Source: JAMCXS01 sp964459065
Lineage (GTDB): Bacteria > Acidobacteriota > Terriglobia > UBA7540
Assembly: GCA_964459065.1 (NCBI GenBank)
Contig: CAYWMN010000078.1
Coordinates: 1-14,642 of the forward strand
Direction: 5' to 3'
Length of the DNA stretch: 14,642 nucleotides
The stretch's first letter is position 1; each line of letters begins with the position of its first letter. Shown one piece after another: positions 7,274-14,118 of the stretch. Position numbers and translations under genes: made by a program. A model generated the notes under the pieces. It searched no databases, was not told the DNA's origin, and saw only the letters and a list, made by a program, of their open reading frames with translations.

Positions 7274-8245
7274 ATGAGCAGTAATACGCGTCGACAATTC
7301 TTGAAAAACTCCGCCACGGCAGCGCTGGCGGCGGGGCTCGGCTTCAAAGCAAAAACCCTGGCAGCCGCCGAATCCGGCCTCAACGCAGGGACGGGAGCGG
7401 CTTCGGACCCGGCGCCGCGAGGATACAAGCCGATGGCGCTGGGAATCATCACCGGCATCGGCAACGACCCGGAAGCGGCCATCGCCAAGGTTCACAGCCT
7501 GGGCATGCACACCTGTCAGTTGGACGCCGGCCTCCTGGACGATGACATGATCAAACGGCTCCAGGACGCCCTGGATAAGTACCAGGTGGTCGTCACCGCC
7601 ATGGGAACCGGCGGGCCGGGACCCGAATATTACAACCTCTACGAGGGACCGCCGACCCTGGGATTGATTCCCCCCGCCTATCGCGCGCAGAGGGTCGAAA
7701 AGGTTAAGAAGTTCTCGGATATCGTCAAACGCTTGAACGTCCCGGCCATTCGTCTTCATGTAGGATTCATTCCCGAAGACCCGAACGACCACCTGTACAA
7801 GGAAGCCGTCATCACGCTGCGGGACGTTGCCCAGCACTGCAAGAAGAACGGGCAGGATTTTCTCTACGAGACCGGAACCGAGACTCCCATCACCCTGCTG
7901 CGGGCCATGTACGACGTCGGAGTAGACACCCAGGGAGTCAACCTCGACACCGCGAACCTGATCCTCTATGGCAAGGCGAATCCGGTTGATGCGCTGGACA
8001 TTCTGGGGCCGCACGTCAAGAACACGCACGCCAAGGACGGCGTGTATCCCACCCAGCCGCATGACGGCCTCGGAAAGGAAGTCGCCATTCCTCACGGCGA
8101 CGTGGATTTCCCCAAAATCATCGCGCGGCTGAAGAAACTGAACTACCAGGGTCCCATTACCATTGAGCGTGAGACTCACGGGCCCAAGCAACTGGAAGAT
8201 GTGCGGCGCGAGAGTAATTATCTGAAGAAGTTGATTGAGTCTTAA
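7274..8245 (+). CDS. Tat-exported sugar isomerase/epimerase-like TIM-barrel protein 1
   Basis: The product is 323 residues. TRRQFLKNSATAALAAG at the start is a twin-arginine signal. The start is ATG 7274, with AAAGGGA 9 bases upstream; an in-frame TTG 27 bases earlier would bury the Arg pair. The body is an AP-endonuclease-2 / xylose-isomerase-like TIM barrel. All four expected metal ligands can be placed: E199 in 'LYETG', D225 in 'NLDTAN', H252 in 'THAKD' and E298 in 'ITIERE'. Annotation of such proteins as sugar phosphate isomerases is historical; in keto-sugar clusters they act as metal-dependent lyases, hydratases or epimerases on 3-keto sugars. Its place between DUF1080 and an oxidoreductase fits that role. 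Export makes a phosphorylated substrate improbable. The family is certain; the exact reaction is inferred. Confidence 0.9.
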   Translation: MSSNTRRQFLKNSATAALAAGLGFKAKTLAAAESGLNAGTGAASDPAPRGYKPMALGIITGIGNDPEAAIAKVHSLGMHTCQLDAGLLDDDMIKRLQDALDKYQVVVTAMGTGGPGPEYYNLYEGPPTLGLIPPAYRAQRVEKVKKFSDIVKRLNVPAIRLHVGFIPEDPNDHLYKEAVITLRDVAQHCKKNGQDFLYETGTETPITLLRAMYDVGVDTQGVNLDTANLILYGKANPVDALDILGPHVKNTHAKDGVYPTQPHDGLGKEVAIPHGDVDFPKIIARLKKLNYQGPITIERETHGPKQLEDVRRESNYLKKLIES

Positions 8246-8346
8246 GGTCGCAAGGTCTCAAAGCTGCTGGTGCGCGTATTGAGGCCGTTCGGCGGGCGCA
8301 AGACCCGGTTCGCTTTGCATTTCAAGATAAAGAAGGAGGCACGACA

Positions 8347-9642
8347 GTGGCGGAACATTCCGGCAAGAAATTTGGACGCAGAGAATTTATGGGAACAGCG
8401 GCAGCGGCGGCAGCGGGTTTTATGATCATCAAGCCCGAACTCGTGCGGGGCACATCGGCGAACTCGGCGCTGCGCGTTGGGTTGCTGGGTTGTGGAGGCC
8501 GCGGAAAGGCCGACACAAGATACCTGATTCAAACAGGCAAGGCGCGGCTGGTTGCTTTGGCCGATCTGTTCCAGGACAAGCTGGACGCGGCCAAGTCGTA
8601 CTTCGACTCGTTTCAGCGCAGCAAAGGCTATGCGCCGATCGAGCGGTCGCTGATGTTCCGGGGACCCGACGCGTACGAGCGGATCGCGAATTCCAAGGAC
8701 GTGGACGTTATCGTGATCACCACGCCTGCGTATTTTCACCCGCAGCATCTGGCCGCAGTGGTGACCGCCGGCAAGCACGTCTACTGTGAAAAGCCTGTGG
8801 CCGTCGATCCGTACGGATGCGGGTCGGTTCTCGATTCAGGCCGGCGGGCCGAAGGCCGGCTGAGCCTGGAGATCGGGTTCCAGCTTCGCAACGCGCCCCC
8901 CTACGTCGAGCAAGTCAAACGCATTCACGCCGGAGCCTTGGGAACCATTGTGTCGGGCGAAGGCCACTACTACGCAACCCATCCGAAACTGCCGGCCTGG
9001 CCGAATGCTTCGCCTGACGAGCGGATGATTCGCAACTGGTATTACTCCCGCGTGCTTTCCGGAGACATCATTGTGGAACAGAACATCCACGTCATTGACG
9101 TCTGCAACTGGATCCTCCAGGAACATCCCATCAAGGCGGCGGCTTCCGGATCCAGAAAGGGCCGCCCGGAGCACGGAGACGTCTACGGACATTACAGCGT
9201 GGTTTTCTATTACCCCAGCGGTGTGAGCATGACCTTCAGTTCCACGCAAGTGGGCCACGCCAAGTGGGAAGTCGGATGGAGTTTCTTCGGCGACAAGGGA
9301 ACTTCCGAGGCCCACTACGCGGGCCCGGTGGCCATCTATGGAGACCATCCCTGGCACTGGGCAAGCGGAGCAGCGTCTTCGCAAAAAGGTTCGCAGAAAT
9401 TTTCAACGTCGGGCGTGTTCCATGACATCTTGACGCAGGCGGACCCTAACAAGAAAATGGCTTTTGTCGACAGCATCCTCAGCGGGAAATTCCATAATCA
9501 GGCGGCGCAGGGAGTGGAATCAGCCCTGAGCTGCATGATGGCGCGTCACGCTGCTTACACGGGCCACGAGATCACTTACCAGGGCATCGAAAACTCCGGC
9601 GAACGCTGGGACGACAACATCGATCTCAGCCAGTTTGCTTGA
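8347..9642 (+). CDS. Tat-exported Gfo/Idh/MocA family oxidoreductase
   Basis: The product is 431 residues. It begins at GTG 8347 with AAGGAGG seven bases upstream, a strong site. GRREFMGTAAAAAAGF is a twin-arginine signal, so the enzyme is probably exported folded with its nicotinamide cofactor already bound, as is known for Zymomonas glucose-fructose oxidoreductase. The Rossmann motif GCGGRG occupies residues 48-53, 'VIVITTPAYFHP' follows, and the EKP motif is at 148-150. The C-terminal alpha/beta domain has 'GDIIVEQNIHVIDVCNW', with H248 in the usual catalytic position and E244 where many relatives have Asp. In keto-sugar pathways this family oxidises the C3 hydroxyl of glycosides, or reduces the product at the end. 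Genes on both sides fit that pathway. With a bound cofactor and no visible electron acceptor, it may work as a redox-neutral dismutase; this is inference. Confidence 0.93.
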   Translation: MAEHSGKKFGRREFMGTAAAAAAGFMIIKPELVRGTSANSALRVGLLGCGGRGKADTRYLIQTGKARLVALADLFQDKLDAAKSYFDSFQRSKGYAPIERSLMFRGPDAYERIANSKDVDVIVITTPAYFHPQHLAAVVTAGKHVYCEKPVAVDPYGCGSVLDSGRRAEGRLSLEIGFQLRNAPPYVEQVKRIHAGALGTIVSGEGHYYATHPKLPAWPNASPDERMIRNWYYSRVLSGDIIVEQNIHVIDVCNWILQEHPIKAAASGSRKGRPEHGDVYGHYSVVFYYPSGVSMTFSSTQVGHAKWEVGWSFFGDKGTSEAHYAGPVAIYGDHPWHWASGAASSQKGSQKFSTSGVFHDILTQADPNKKMAFVDSILSGKFHNQAAQGVESALSCMMARHAAYTGHEITYQGIENSGERWDDNIDLSQFA

Positions 9643-9676
9643 GAATCTCTGAGAGCATTCGGAGGGAGTGCAAACC

Positions 9677-10573
9677 ATGGACAGAGAAACCTCGCGCCGG
9701 AATTTCTTAAAGCTGACGGTTGCCGGAGCGGCGGCCGGCGCCCTGCCGGTTGCCCAGGGCGGCGCAGCGGCCAAGCCTGAAAAGCTGCCGCTTGAAAAGG
9801 GCCTGGTCTTCAGCATGGTGTCCCGGCGCTTGAGCTATGCGGACCGCTTCAAGATGGTGCGGGATGCCGGCTTTCAAGTCGCGCAAGTCCCCACCACGCC
9901 GGACCCGCGCGATGCCGAAGCCATTAAGAAGGCGGCCGACGCGGCGGGCATCCGCATCGACTCCGTCATGAATATGGCGCATTGGAAGTATCCGCTGTCT
10001 TCGGCCGATCCCGCGGTCGTTGAACGGAGCATGCAGGGGATGCGCACCTCGCTCCACAACGCTCACCTGTGGGGGTCGGACGCTGTGCTGCTGGTTCCTG
10101 CGGTGGTCAATGCTCAAACCACCTACCGCGAAGCGTGGGTGCGATCGCAGAGGCAAATCCGCAAGCTGATTCCTTTGGCGGAAGAGCTCAAAGTGGTGAT
10201 CGCCATCGAAGAGGTCTGGAATAAATTCCTATTGAGCCCGCTCGAAATGGCGAGGTACATCGACCAGTTCCAGAGTCCCTGGATCAAGGCCTGGTTCGAT
10301 GTCGGCAACGTCGTTTTCTACGGTTATCCGCAGGACTGGATCAGGACGCTCGGGAAAAGAATCGCCAAGCTGCACCTGAAAGACTTCAAGTTGAACAAGA
10401 ATTGCTTTGACTGGGTAAACCTGGGCGACGGCGATGTCATGTGGCCGGCGGTGCGCAGCGCGCTCGAGAGCATCGGATATTCCGGCTCGGCCATCTGCGA
10501 ACTCAAGGGCGGCGATGAATCCTACCTCCGCGATCTCAGCCACCGCGTCGATCACCTGTTGATCCAGGCTTGA
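9677..10573 (+). CDS. Tat-exported sugar isomerase/epimerase-like TIM-barrel protein 2
   Basis: The product is 298 residues starting at ATG 9677, with GGAGG 11 bases upstream; the in-frame GTG 9668 is too close to that site. SRRNFLKLTVAGAAAG is a twin-arginine signal. The TIM barrel carries E178 in 'AIEEVWNKFLLSP', D208 in 'FDVGN', H233 in 'KLHLKDF' and E275 in 'ICELKGG', a full metal site of the xylose-isomerase-like superfamily. It shares little obvious sequence with the epimerase-like protein 1 of this cluster (for example 'FDVGN' against 'LDTAN'), so it is not a recent duplicate and probably catalyses a different step, such as hydration or isomerisation of a keto-glycal. It follows the oxidoreductase by 34 bases and is the last gene of the unit before a strong terminator. 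The substrate is unknown. Confidence 0.91.
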   Translation: MDRETSRRNFLKLTVAGAAAGALPVAQGGAAAKPEKLPLEKGLVFSMVSRRLSYADRFKMVRDAGFQVAQVPTTPDPRDAEAIKKAADAAGIRIDSVMNMAHWKYPLSSADPAVVERSMQGMRTSLHNAHLWGSDAVLLVPAVVNAQTTYREAWVRSQRQIRKLIPLAEELKVVIAIEEVWNKFLLSPLEMARYIDQFQSPWIKAWFDVGNVVFYGYPQDWIRTLGKRIAKLHLKDFKLNKNCFDWVNLGDGDVMWPAVRSALESIGYSGSAICELKGGDESYLRDLSHRVDHLLIQA

Positions 10574-10576
10574 GCC

Positions 10577-10640
10577 GCCGGGCGCCACACTTCCCAAGCT
10601 AAGGGGAGGAGGCGGCGCCACGGCGCCCGGCTTGGCTTTT
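10577..10640 (+). terminator. Intrinsic terminator closing the keto-sugar operon
   Basis: GCCGGGCGCC (10577-10586) pairs perfectly over ten bases with GGCGCCCGGC (10622-10631). Part of the long loop can form a smaller stem (CTTCCC with GGGGAG). TTGGC and then four T follow on the plus strand, running into the stop codon of the convergent RraA gene. The minus strand has no T tract after the stem, so termination is mainly for plus-strand transcripts. Confidence 0.7.
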
Positions 10641-11323
10641 CAAAACCGGCCGAATTTCCGGTAAGCGTCCACCGGATGCATTCCCTCAAGCACCGACTTG
10701 CGCACCAGGTTTTCCGTGTTCACGACCTCCTCGGATTTTTCGAGCACCTGCATCATGATCTCCTGAGGAATCGACAGGACGCCATCTTTGTCACCCACGA
10801 TGAAGTCGCCGCGCTTGATCGTAACCCGCCCGATCTTGACCGGATTTCCGTAGGAGGTCACTTTCCACCGGCCCAAAACGTCGGCGGGCGTCCGGTAGCG
10901 GCAGAACACCGGCATTTCAAGCTTGAGAATGTAATCAATGTCGCGGGCGCCGCCGTCAATCACCATCCCTCGCGCCCCTCGGAACTTGGCCGTCTCGCAT
11001 GACAACTCGCCCAGATGAGCGGAAATATCGTCGTGCGCCTGGGTCACCATCACATCGCCATGGGACAAATCACCCAGCATCTTGAGAATCGGAATGTAGA
11101 TCTCCTCCGGGTCCGTGCTTCCGGTCGATTCCCCCTCAACCGGCATCGCCAACCCCTGAACCTGCTGCCCCATCTGCAAAGCCTGGATGGAGGAAGGAAG
11201 CACCTGATCAGGATAGCCCATCTCATCGAGGACATCCGAGATGGCCCCTGTATAGATCACGGAAAAACGCTGGCATACGTCGTCCAAGTTAAAACCCGCA
11301 GTCCGCTCTTTATTTTCTTCCAC
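10640..11323 (-). CDS. RraA family protein (oxaloacetate decarboxylase / HMG aldolase-like)
   Basis: The product is 227 residues, the usual length for the family. The frame opens at TTG 11329, but GGGGG abuts that codon. The GTG at 11323 is six bases from the AAAGGGGG site and is my preferred start. The RraA fold signature is clear: 'GELSCETAKFRGARG', then 'DGGARD' with R127 and D128, the Arg-Asp pair that binds substrate and divalent metal in 4-hydroxy-4-methyl-2-oxoglutarate aldolases, and later 'VGDKDGVLSIP'. Members of this type act as aldolases or decarboxylases on short keto acids; others bind RNase E, but the intact metal site favours an enzyme. No export signal is present, so it is cytoplasmic. 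It lies 73 bases downstream of the MFS carrier on the same strand and is likely co-transcribed, suggesting processing of an imported acid. It is convergent with the keto-sugar genes. Confidence 0.88.
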   Translation of the reverse strand: MEENKERTAGFNLDDVCQRFSVIYTGAISDVLDEMGYPDQVLPSSIQALQMGQQVQGLAMPVEGESTGSTDPEEIYIPILKMLGDLSHGDVMVTQAHDDISAHLGELSCETAKFRGARGMVIDGGARDIDYILKLEMPVFCRYRTPADVLGRWKVTSYGNPVKIGRVTIKRGDFIVGDKDGVLSIPQEIMMQVLEKSEEVVNTENLVRKSVLEGMHPVDAYRKFGRF

Positions 11324-11396
11324 CGACAACCCCCTTTAAATCTTCAGTTTAAACAGTCCTAATTCCTAAACCTTTTTTCTGCGCGCGGGCCGCAAA

Positions 11397-12665
11397 CTAC
11401 CCAACGCTCCCAAGCTCTGCCGGAGCCTTCCGGCGCGAGTGCAAGCCAAGCGTCAAACCCGCCGCCACAATAAATCCTGTACTCAGCACGGCGAACCCGT
11501 AAACAAAATTTCCCGTCAGGTTATTCAGATAACCCACCAGCAGCGGCCCGAACCACCCGCCCAAATTGCCGAGGGCGTTGATCAAGCCCATGGCCGATCC
11601 GCTTACCGAGCGCGGCAAGGTCTCGGAGGGAATCGTCCAAAAGGGACCCAGCGCCCCGAATGAGCCCGCTCCCACAACCGTAATGCACAGGAAGGATAGC
11701 AGAAACGAATATTGGCTGAGCAAAACGGCTGCTGACAGAAACACGCCCGCCCACACCATGGCCCCGGCCACGTGCCCGCGCCGCTCACGCTTGCGGTCTG
11801 AGTGACGGGAGATGAGCACCATGCCGATCCCCGTCGCAACAAAGGGGACGGCAAACAGGATGCCCGTCACCAGGTCCGTCAAGTGCTTCTCGCTGTGGAA
11901 CATGCTGGGAAGCCAGAAGAGGAACCCGTAATTGCCGGTGTTCAGCAGAAAGTAAATCAGGACCATCAGCAGCACTTGCGGGCGAAGCAGGGTGGCCAGG
12001 AAACCTGCCGGCTTTGCGGGCGCCAGCTCTTCGGATTCACGGCACAGGACTCTTTCCAGATATTCCTGTTCATCGTTGGAAATCCATTTTGCCTTGTGCG
12101 GGTGGTCGTCAATCAGCAGGACCCAGATCACCAGCCAGATAAAGGGCAGAATCCCTTCCGAGATCAGCATCACCCGCCATCCCCAGCGGCCCAGGATCCA
12201 GCCCGAAACCGGCGAGGAAATCACCACGGCCGCCGGCAGGCACAGCATCCAGTAAGCATTCGCGCGAGCCCGCTCCGGGCGCGGAAACCAGTGGGCCAGC
12301 AGGACCAGCGTGGCGGGCCAAACCCCGCCCTCCGCAACGCCCAGCACCAGCCGCATCACCCAGAATTCTTCCCAGTTCCTCACCAGCCCGCACACGATGG
12401 CGGCAACGCCCCACAAAACCAGCAGAATGCTGATAAAGCGTTTCGCGCTCCAGTGTTCAGCCAGGTAACCGCCTGGAATCTGAAGCGCCATATATCCCCA
12501 GAAGAAGATGCCGGCGGCGTTTCCAGCCTGGGTGGCATCCATATGCAGGTCGTGGCTCATGGCCGGCAGAGCCAGAGAGATGTTCGTCCGGTCGACAAAT
12601 GCAATGGTATACATGACGAACGCCACCGGAATAATGTGCCGCCAGCGCTGGGCAGGAATCTCCAT
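11397..12665 (-). CDS. MFS transporter, anion:cation symporter (ACS)-like
   Basis: The product is 422 residues with about 12 hydrophobic segments. The N-terminus 'IAFVDRTNISLALPAM' and the following 'GYMALQIPGGYLAEHW' and 'RLVLGVAEGGVWPA' are typical of the ACS subfamily, which includes hexuronate, galactonate, tartrate and phthalate carriers. A cytoplasmic loop near the middle separates the two six-helix halves, and 'SRHSDRKRERRG' corresponds to the second copy of motif A. A sugar acid or other carboxylate is therefore the likely cargo, taken up with protons. The start at ATG 12665 matches the family N-terminus but has no Shine-Dalgarno; an extended -10 box lies only 11 bases upstream, so the mRNA is probably leaderless. 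The RraA gene follows 73 bases downstream with no visible terminator between them. Confidence 0.9.
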   Translation of the reverse strand: MEIPAQRWRHIIPVAFVMYTIAFVDRTNISLALPAMSHDLHMDATQAGNAAGIFFWGYMALQIPGGYLAEHWSAKRFISILLVLWGVAAIVCGLVRNWEEFWVMRLVLGVAEGGVWPATLVLLAHWFPRPERARANAYWMLCLPAAVVISSPVSGWILGRWGWRVMLISEGILPFIWLVIWVLLIDDHPHKAKWISNDEQEYLERVLCRESEELAPAKPAGFLATLLRPQVLLMVLIYFLLNTGNYGFLFWLPSMFHSEKHLTDLVTGILFAVPFVATGIGMVLISRHSDRKRERRGHVAGAMVWAGVFLSAAVLLSQYSFLLSFLCITVVGAGSFGALGPFWTIPSETLPRSVSGSAMGLINALGNLGGWFGPLLVGYLNNLTGNFVYGFAVLSTGFIVAAGLTLGLHSRRKAPAELGSVG

Positions 12666-12676
12666 AAGCGGGCAGA

Positions 12677-12685
12677 ATTATACCA
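12677..12685 (-). promoter_or_regulatory. Extended -10 promoter of the MFS gene
   Basis: On the minus strand TGG-TATAAT (12677-12685) is a perfect -10 hexamer with the TGn extension. No good -35 is found at 16-18 bases, which extended -10 promoters can tolerate. The hexamer ends 11 bases before the ATG, so transcription would begin about four bases ahead of the start codon. Confidence 0.6.
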
Positions 12686-12739
12686 GAGTGCGGCCAATTG
12701 ACACTCGAATCGAAGGCATGCTGCCTGGAGGAAAGTGCG

Positions 12740-12865
12740 ATGGGTTCTGCTGGGATACAATCCGCCTGAGTGTTATCGGAGGAAGCCTACCCGTATCAGA
12801 TGGGCGGCGACTATGAGATGGCCGTCGAATTGTACAAGTGCTCTCTCAACTTGAAGCTTCAATAG
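12740..12865 (+). pseudogene. Remnant of a small TPR-repeat protein gene
   Basis: GGAGG (12727-12731) lies 8 bases before ATG 12740, a textbook start. The frame reads nine codons, meets TGA (12767-12769), then continues in the same frame as 'LSEEAYPYQMGGDYEMAVEL' and 'YKCSLNLKLQ' to a second stop, TAG 12863-12865. The segment with GDYEMAVELYK looks like the first helices of a TPR unit in small TPR proteins common in Acidobacteriota. The rest of the expected protein, perhaps 100 further residues, is absent before the convergent gene at 12939, implying an in-frame nonsense change plus a large deletion. A candidate terminator still follows at 12910-12950. The family assignment is from memory of the motif; a short random ORF is the alternative. 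Confidence 0.45.
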
Positions 12866-12909
12866 AGCTTACCTGGAGCCCAAAGGCGACAATCCCTGCA
12901 AGCTTTTTC

Positions 12910-12950
12910 AAGGCGCCCGGACTCCCACCTCAAGCCTTTCAGGCGCTTTT
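12910..12950 (+). terminator. Candidate intrinsic terminator downstream of the TPR remnant
   Basis: AAG-CGCC (12910-12917, with one bulged G) pairs with GGCGCTT (12942-12948), followed by TTTTCTC on the plus strand. The loop is about 24 bases. It overlaps the end of the convergent YHS gene and would serve a plus-strand gene now decayed. Confidence 0.35.
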
Positions 12951-13226
12951 CTCATATTTGTCCAGGCATTCCTGCGAGCAGAAATGAAACGTTTGCCCGC
13001 CCCGCACCAGGCGATGCGAGACTTCGGTTGAAACAAACATCCCACAGACGGGATCGCGGGCGGTATGACCTTTGGCGGGATCGGCCTTGGGACTCGACCT
13101 GGCCTTGCGAGACCCAGAGAAACCAGGCTTCGACCGTCCCATAAGGCTACGGATACTCCGGCTTAAAGTCCACACAACCCCGATCAGGAAAACAAGGTCC
13201 ATCAGGGCATCGATTAAACGAAACAC
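12939..13226 (-). CDS. Membrane-anchored YHS-domain protein
   Basis: The product is 95 residues, read from GTG 13226; an ATG eight codons later is an alternative, and neither has a strong ribosome binding site. Residues 7-21 are hydrophobic and form one membrane anchor, followed by a Lys/Arg/Ser-rich linker (residues 25-55). The C-terminal part is a YHS domain: 'DPVCGMFV' with C61, then 'FHFCSQECLDKY' with C83 and C87. YHS and related TRASH motifs bind metal ions, often copper or other soft metals, through these Cys residues. The short anchored form resembles the PP0621-like proteins, whose role is not known. It begins 33 bases after the TPR gene and is probably its operon partner. By the positive-inside rule the basic linker should face the cytoplasm, together with the YHS domain. 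Confidence 0.85.
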   Translation of the reverse strand: MFRLIDALMDLVFLIGVVWTLSRSIRSLMGRSKPGFSGSRKARSSPKADPAKGHTARDPVCGMFVSTEVSHRLVRGGQTFHFCSQECLDKYEKSA

Positions 13227-13259
13227 TCTAATCCGACGGCATCCGAAGATGCCTTATCC

Positions 13260-13907
13260 TCACTGCGACTTGCCGGCAGCAGTGCCGCGAGCCGCGTCCA
13301 ATTTTTGTTTCAACGCCTGGAGCCCCGGATATTGGGGATTGCGCTGGTCGAGATCCTTCCAATACCTCTGCGCCGCCGGGTAATCGTGCGTACCCTCCAG
13401 GTTCACCACAATCAGGTTGAACAGGGTGGGCTGGTGATGCGGCGCCGTCTTAAGAACTTCATGGTATTCGGTAAGAGCCTGTTTCGATTGCCCGCTGTAA
13501 AAATACGCGGTCCCCAAATCGGTCCGTGCGTTTATGTTATCGGGCGCTATCGACAGGGCCTTCTGGTACCACTGGATCGCCAATCCATAGAGCTTCTGGT
13601 CATAAAGGTAGTTCGCCAGACGCAAGGGAATCTGCGGGTCCTGGGGGTTTTTCCGCGCCTGCTCAGCGTAGTTCTTGATGAGTTCGCTGACCTTCATCGG
13701 CGGGTGCCCGGCGGGAAGTCCCGTTGCGGGATTAATATTCTCGCCCGGGGCGCTCCCCATTCCGGCGCCTCCGGCCGGAGCGCTGGCGGCTGCAGAAGCG
13801 GCCGCCGTAACAGGAACCGCCGCCTGCTTCTGTGATTGATAGAAATATCCCGCGAAGAACCCCACGCAGAGAAAAATAATAGCGGTGACAATAGTTTCCA
13901 GCTTCAT
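13260..13907 (-). CDS. Membrane-anchored TPR protein
   Basis: The product is 215 residues from ATG 13907, with GGAGAG about 10 bases upstream. Residues 5-23 form a single N-terminal membrane helix; an Ala/Pro/Gly-rich tether (31-55) and a 'LPAGHPPMKVSEL' segment (64-76) follow. Three tetratricopeptide units lie at about 89-122, 123-156 and 157-190, with typical phrases such as 'YGLAIQWYQKALSIAPDN' and 'GTAYFYSGQSKQALTEYHEV'. The layout resembles the TPR part of cytochrome c maturation proteins (CcmH/NrfG type) and many assembly scaffolds; no haem-handling motif is visible. TPR units bind protein partners, so an extracytoplasmic scaffold is the safest description. A promoter-like pair lies upstream (13950-13976), and the YHS gene follows 33 bases downstream. 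Confidence 0.87.
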   Translation of the reverse strand: MKLETIVTAIIFLCVGFFAGYFYQSQKQAAVPVTAAASAAASAPAGGAGMGSAPGENINPATGLPAGHPPMKVSELIKNYAEQARKNPQDPQIPLRLANYLYDQKLYGLAIQWYQKALSIAPDNINARTDLGTAYFYSGQSKQALTEYHEVLKTAPHHQPTLFNLIVVNLEGTHDYPAAQRYWKDLDQRNPQYPGLQALKQKLDAARGTAAGKSQ

Positions 13908-13949
13908 ACCGTCTTCGCTCTCCTATTCCAAGAACCCACTATCTCGAAC

Positions 13950-13976
13950 TTTATAGTACGATGTAGAACTGGTCAA
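13950..13976 (-). promoter_or_regulatory. Candidate promoter of the TPR-YHS operon
   Basis: On the minus strand TTGACC (13971-13976) and TATAAA (13950-13955) each match five of six consensus bases, but the spacer is 15 bases, shorter than the ideal 17. Transcription would start about 35 bases ahead of the ATG at 13907, leaving room for the GGAGAG site. Confidence 0.5.
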
Positions 13977-14033
13977 GCGAGGCGGCAACGTCGACACCTT
14001 CGTGAGCGGCCGGGCAAGGGGCCTGAAATAATT

Positions 14034-14045
14034 CCCAGGCCTGGG
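14034..14045. repeat. 12-base perfect palindrome
   Basis: CCCAGGCCTGGG reads the same on both strands, with no spacer. It lies between the divergent TPR and aldehyde dehydrogenase genes, about 130 bases from the first start and 195 from the second. It could be a dimeric protein site; GC-rich chance is the alternative. Confidence 0.3.
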
Positions 14046-14118
14046 TGAAGCGCACGAAGAGACTGCTGTTTCCGGCCCAGGGCTTGGGATGGCCAGGGTC
14101 GTTTTTAAAACAACATCA

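Noticed and set aside
7250..8191. 313-codon minus-strand frame
   Set aside because: Antisense to epimerase-like protein 1, which has a signal peptide and a full metal site; no recognisable domain in the antisense frame.
11802..12701. 299-codon plus-strand frame
   Set aside because: Antisense to the MFS carrier; extremely rich in Gln, His and Pro and without membrane or domain features.
12698..12703. Perfect TTGACA on the plus strand ahead of the TPR remnant
   Set aside because: The hexamer 17 bases on is CTGCCT, so there is no convincing -10.
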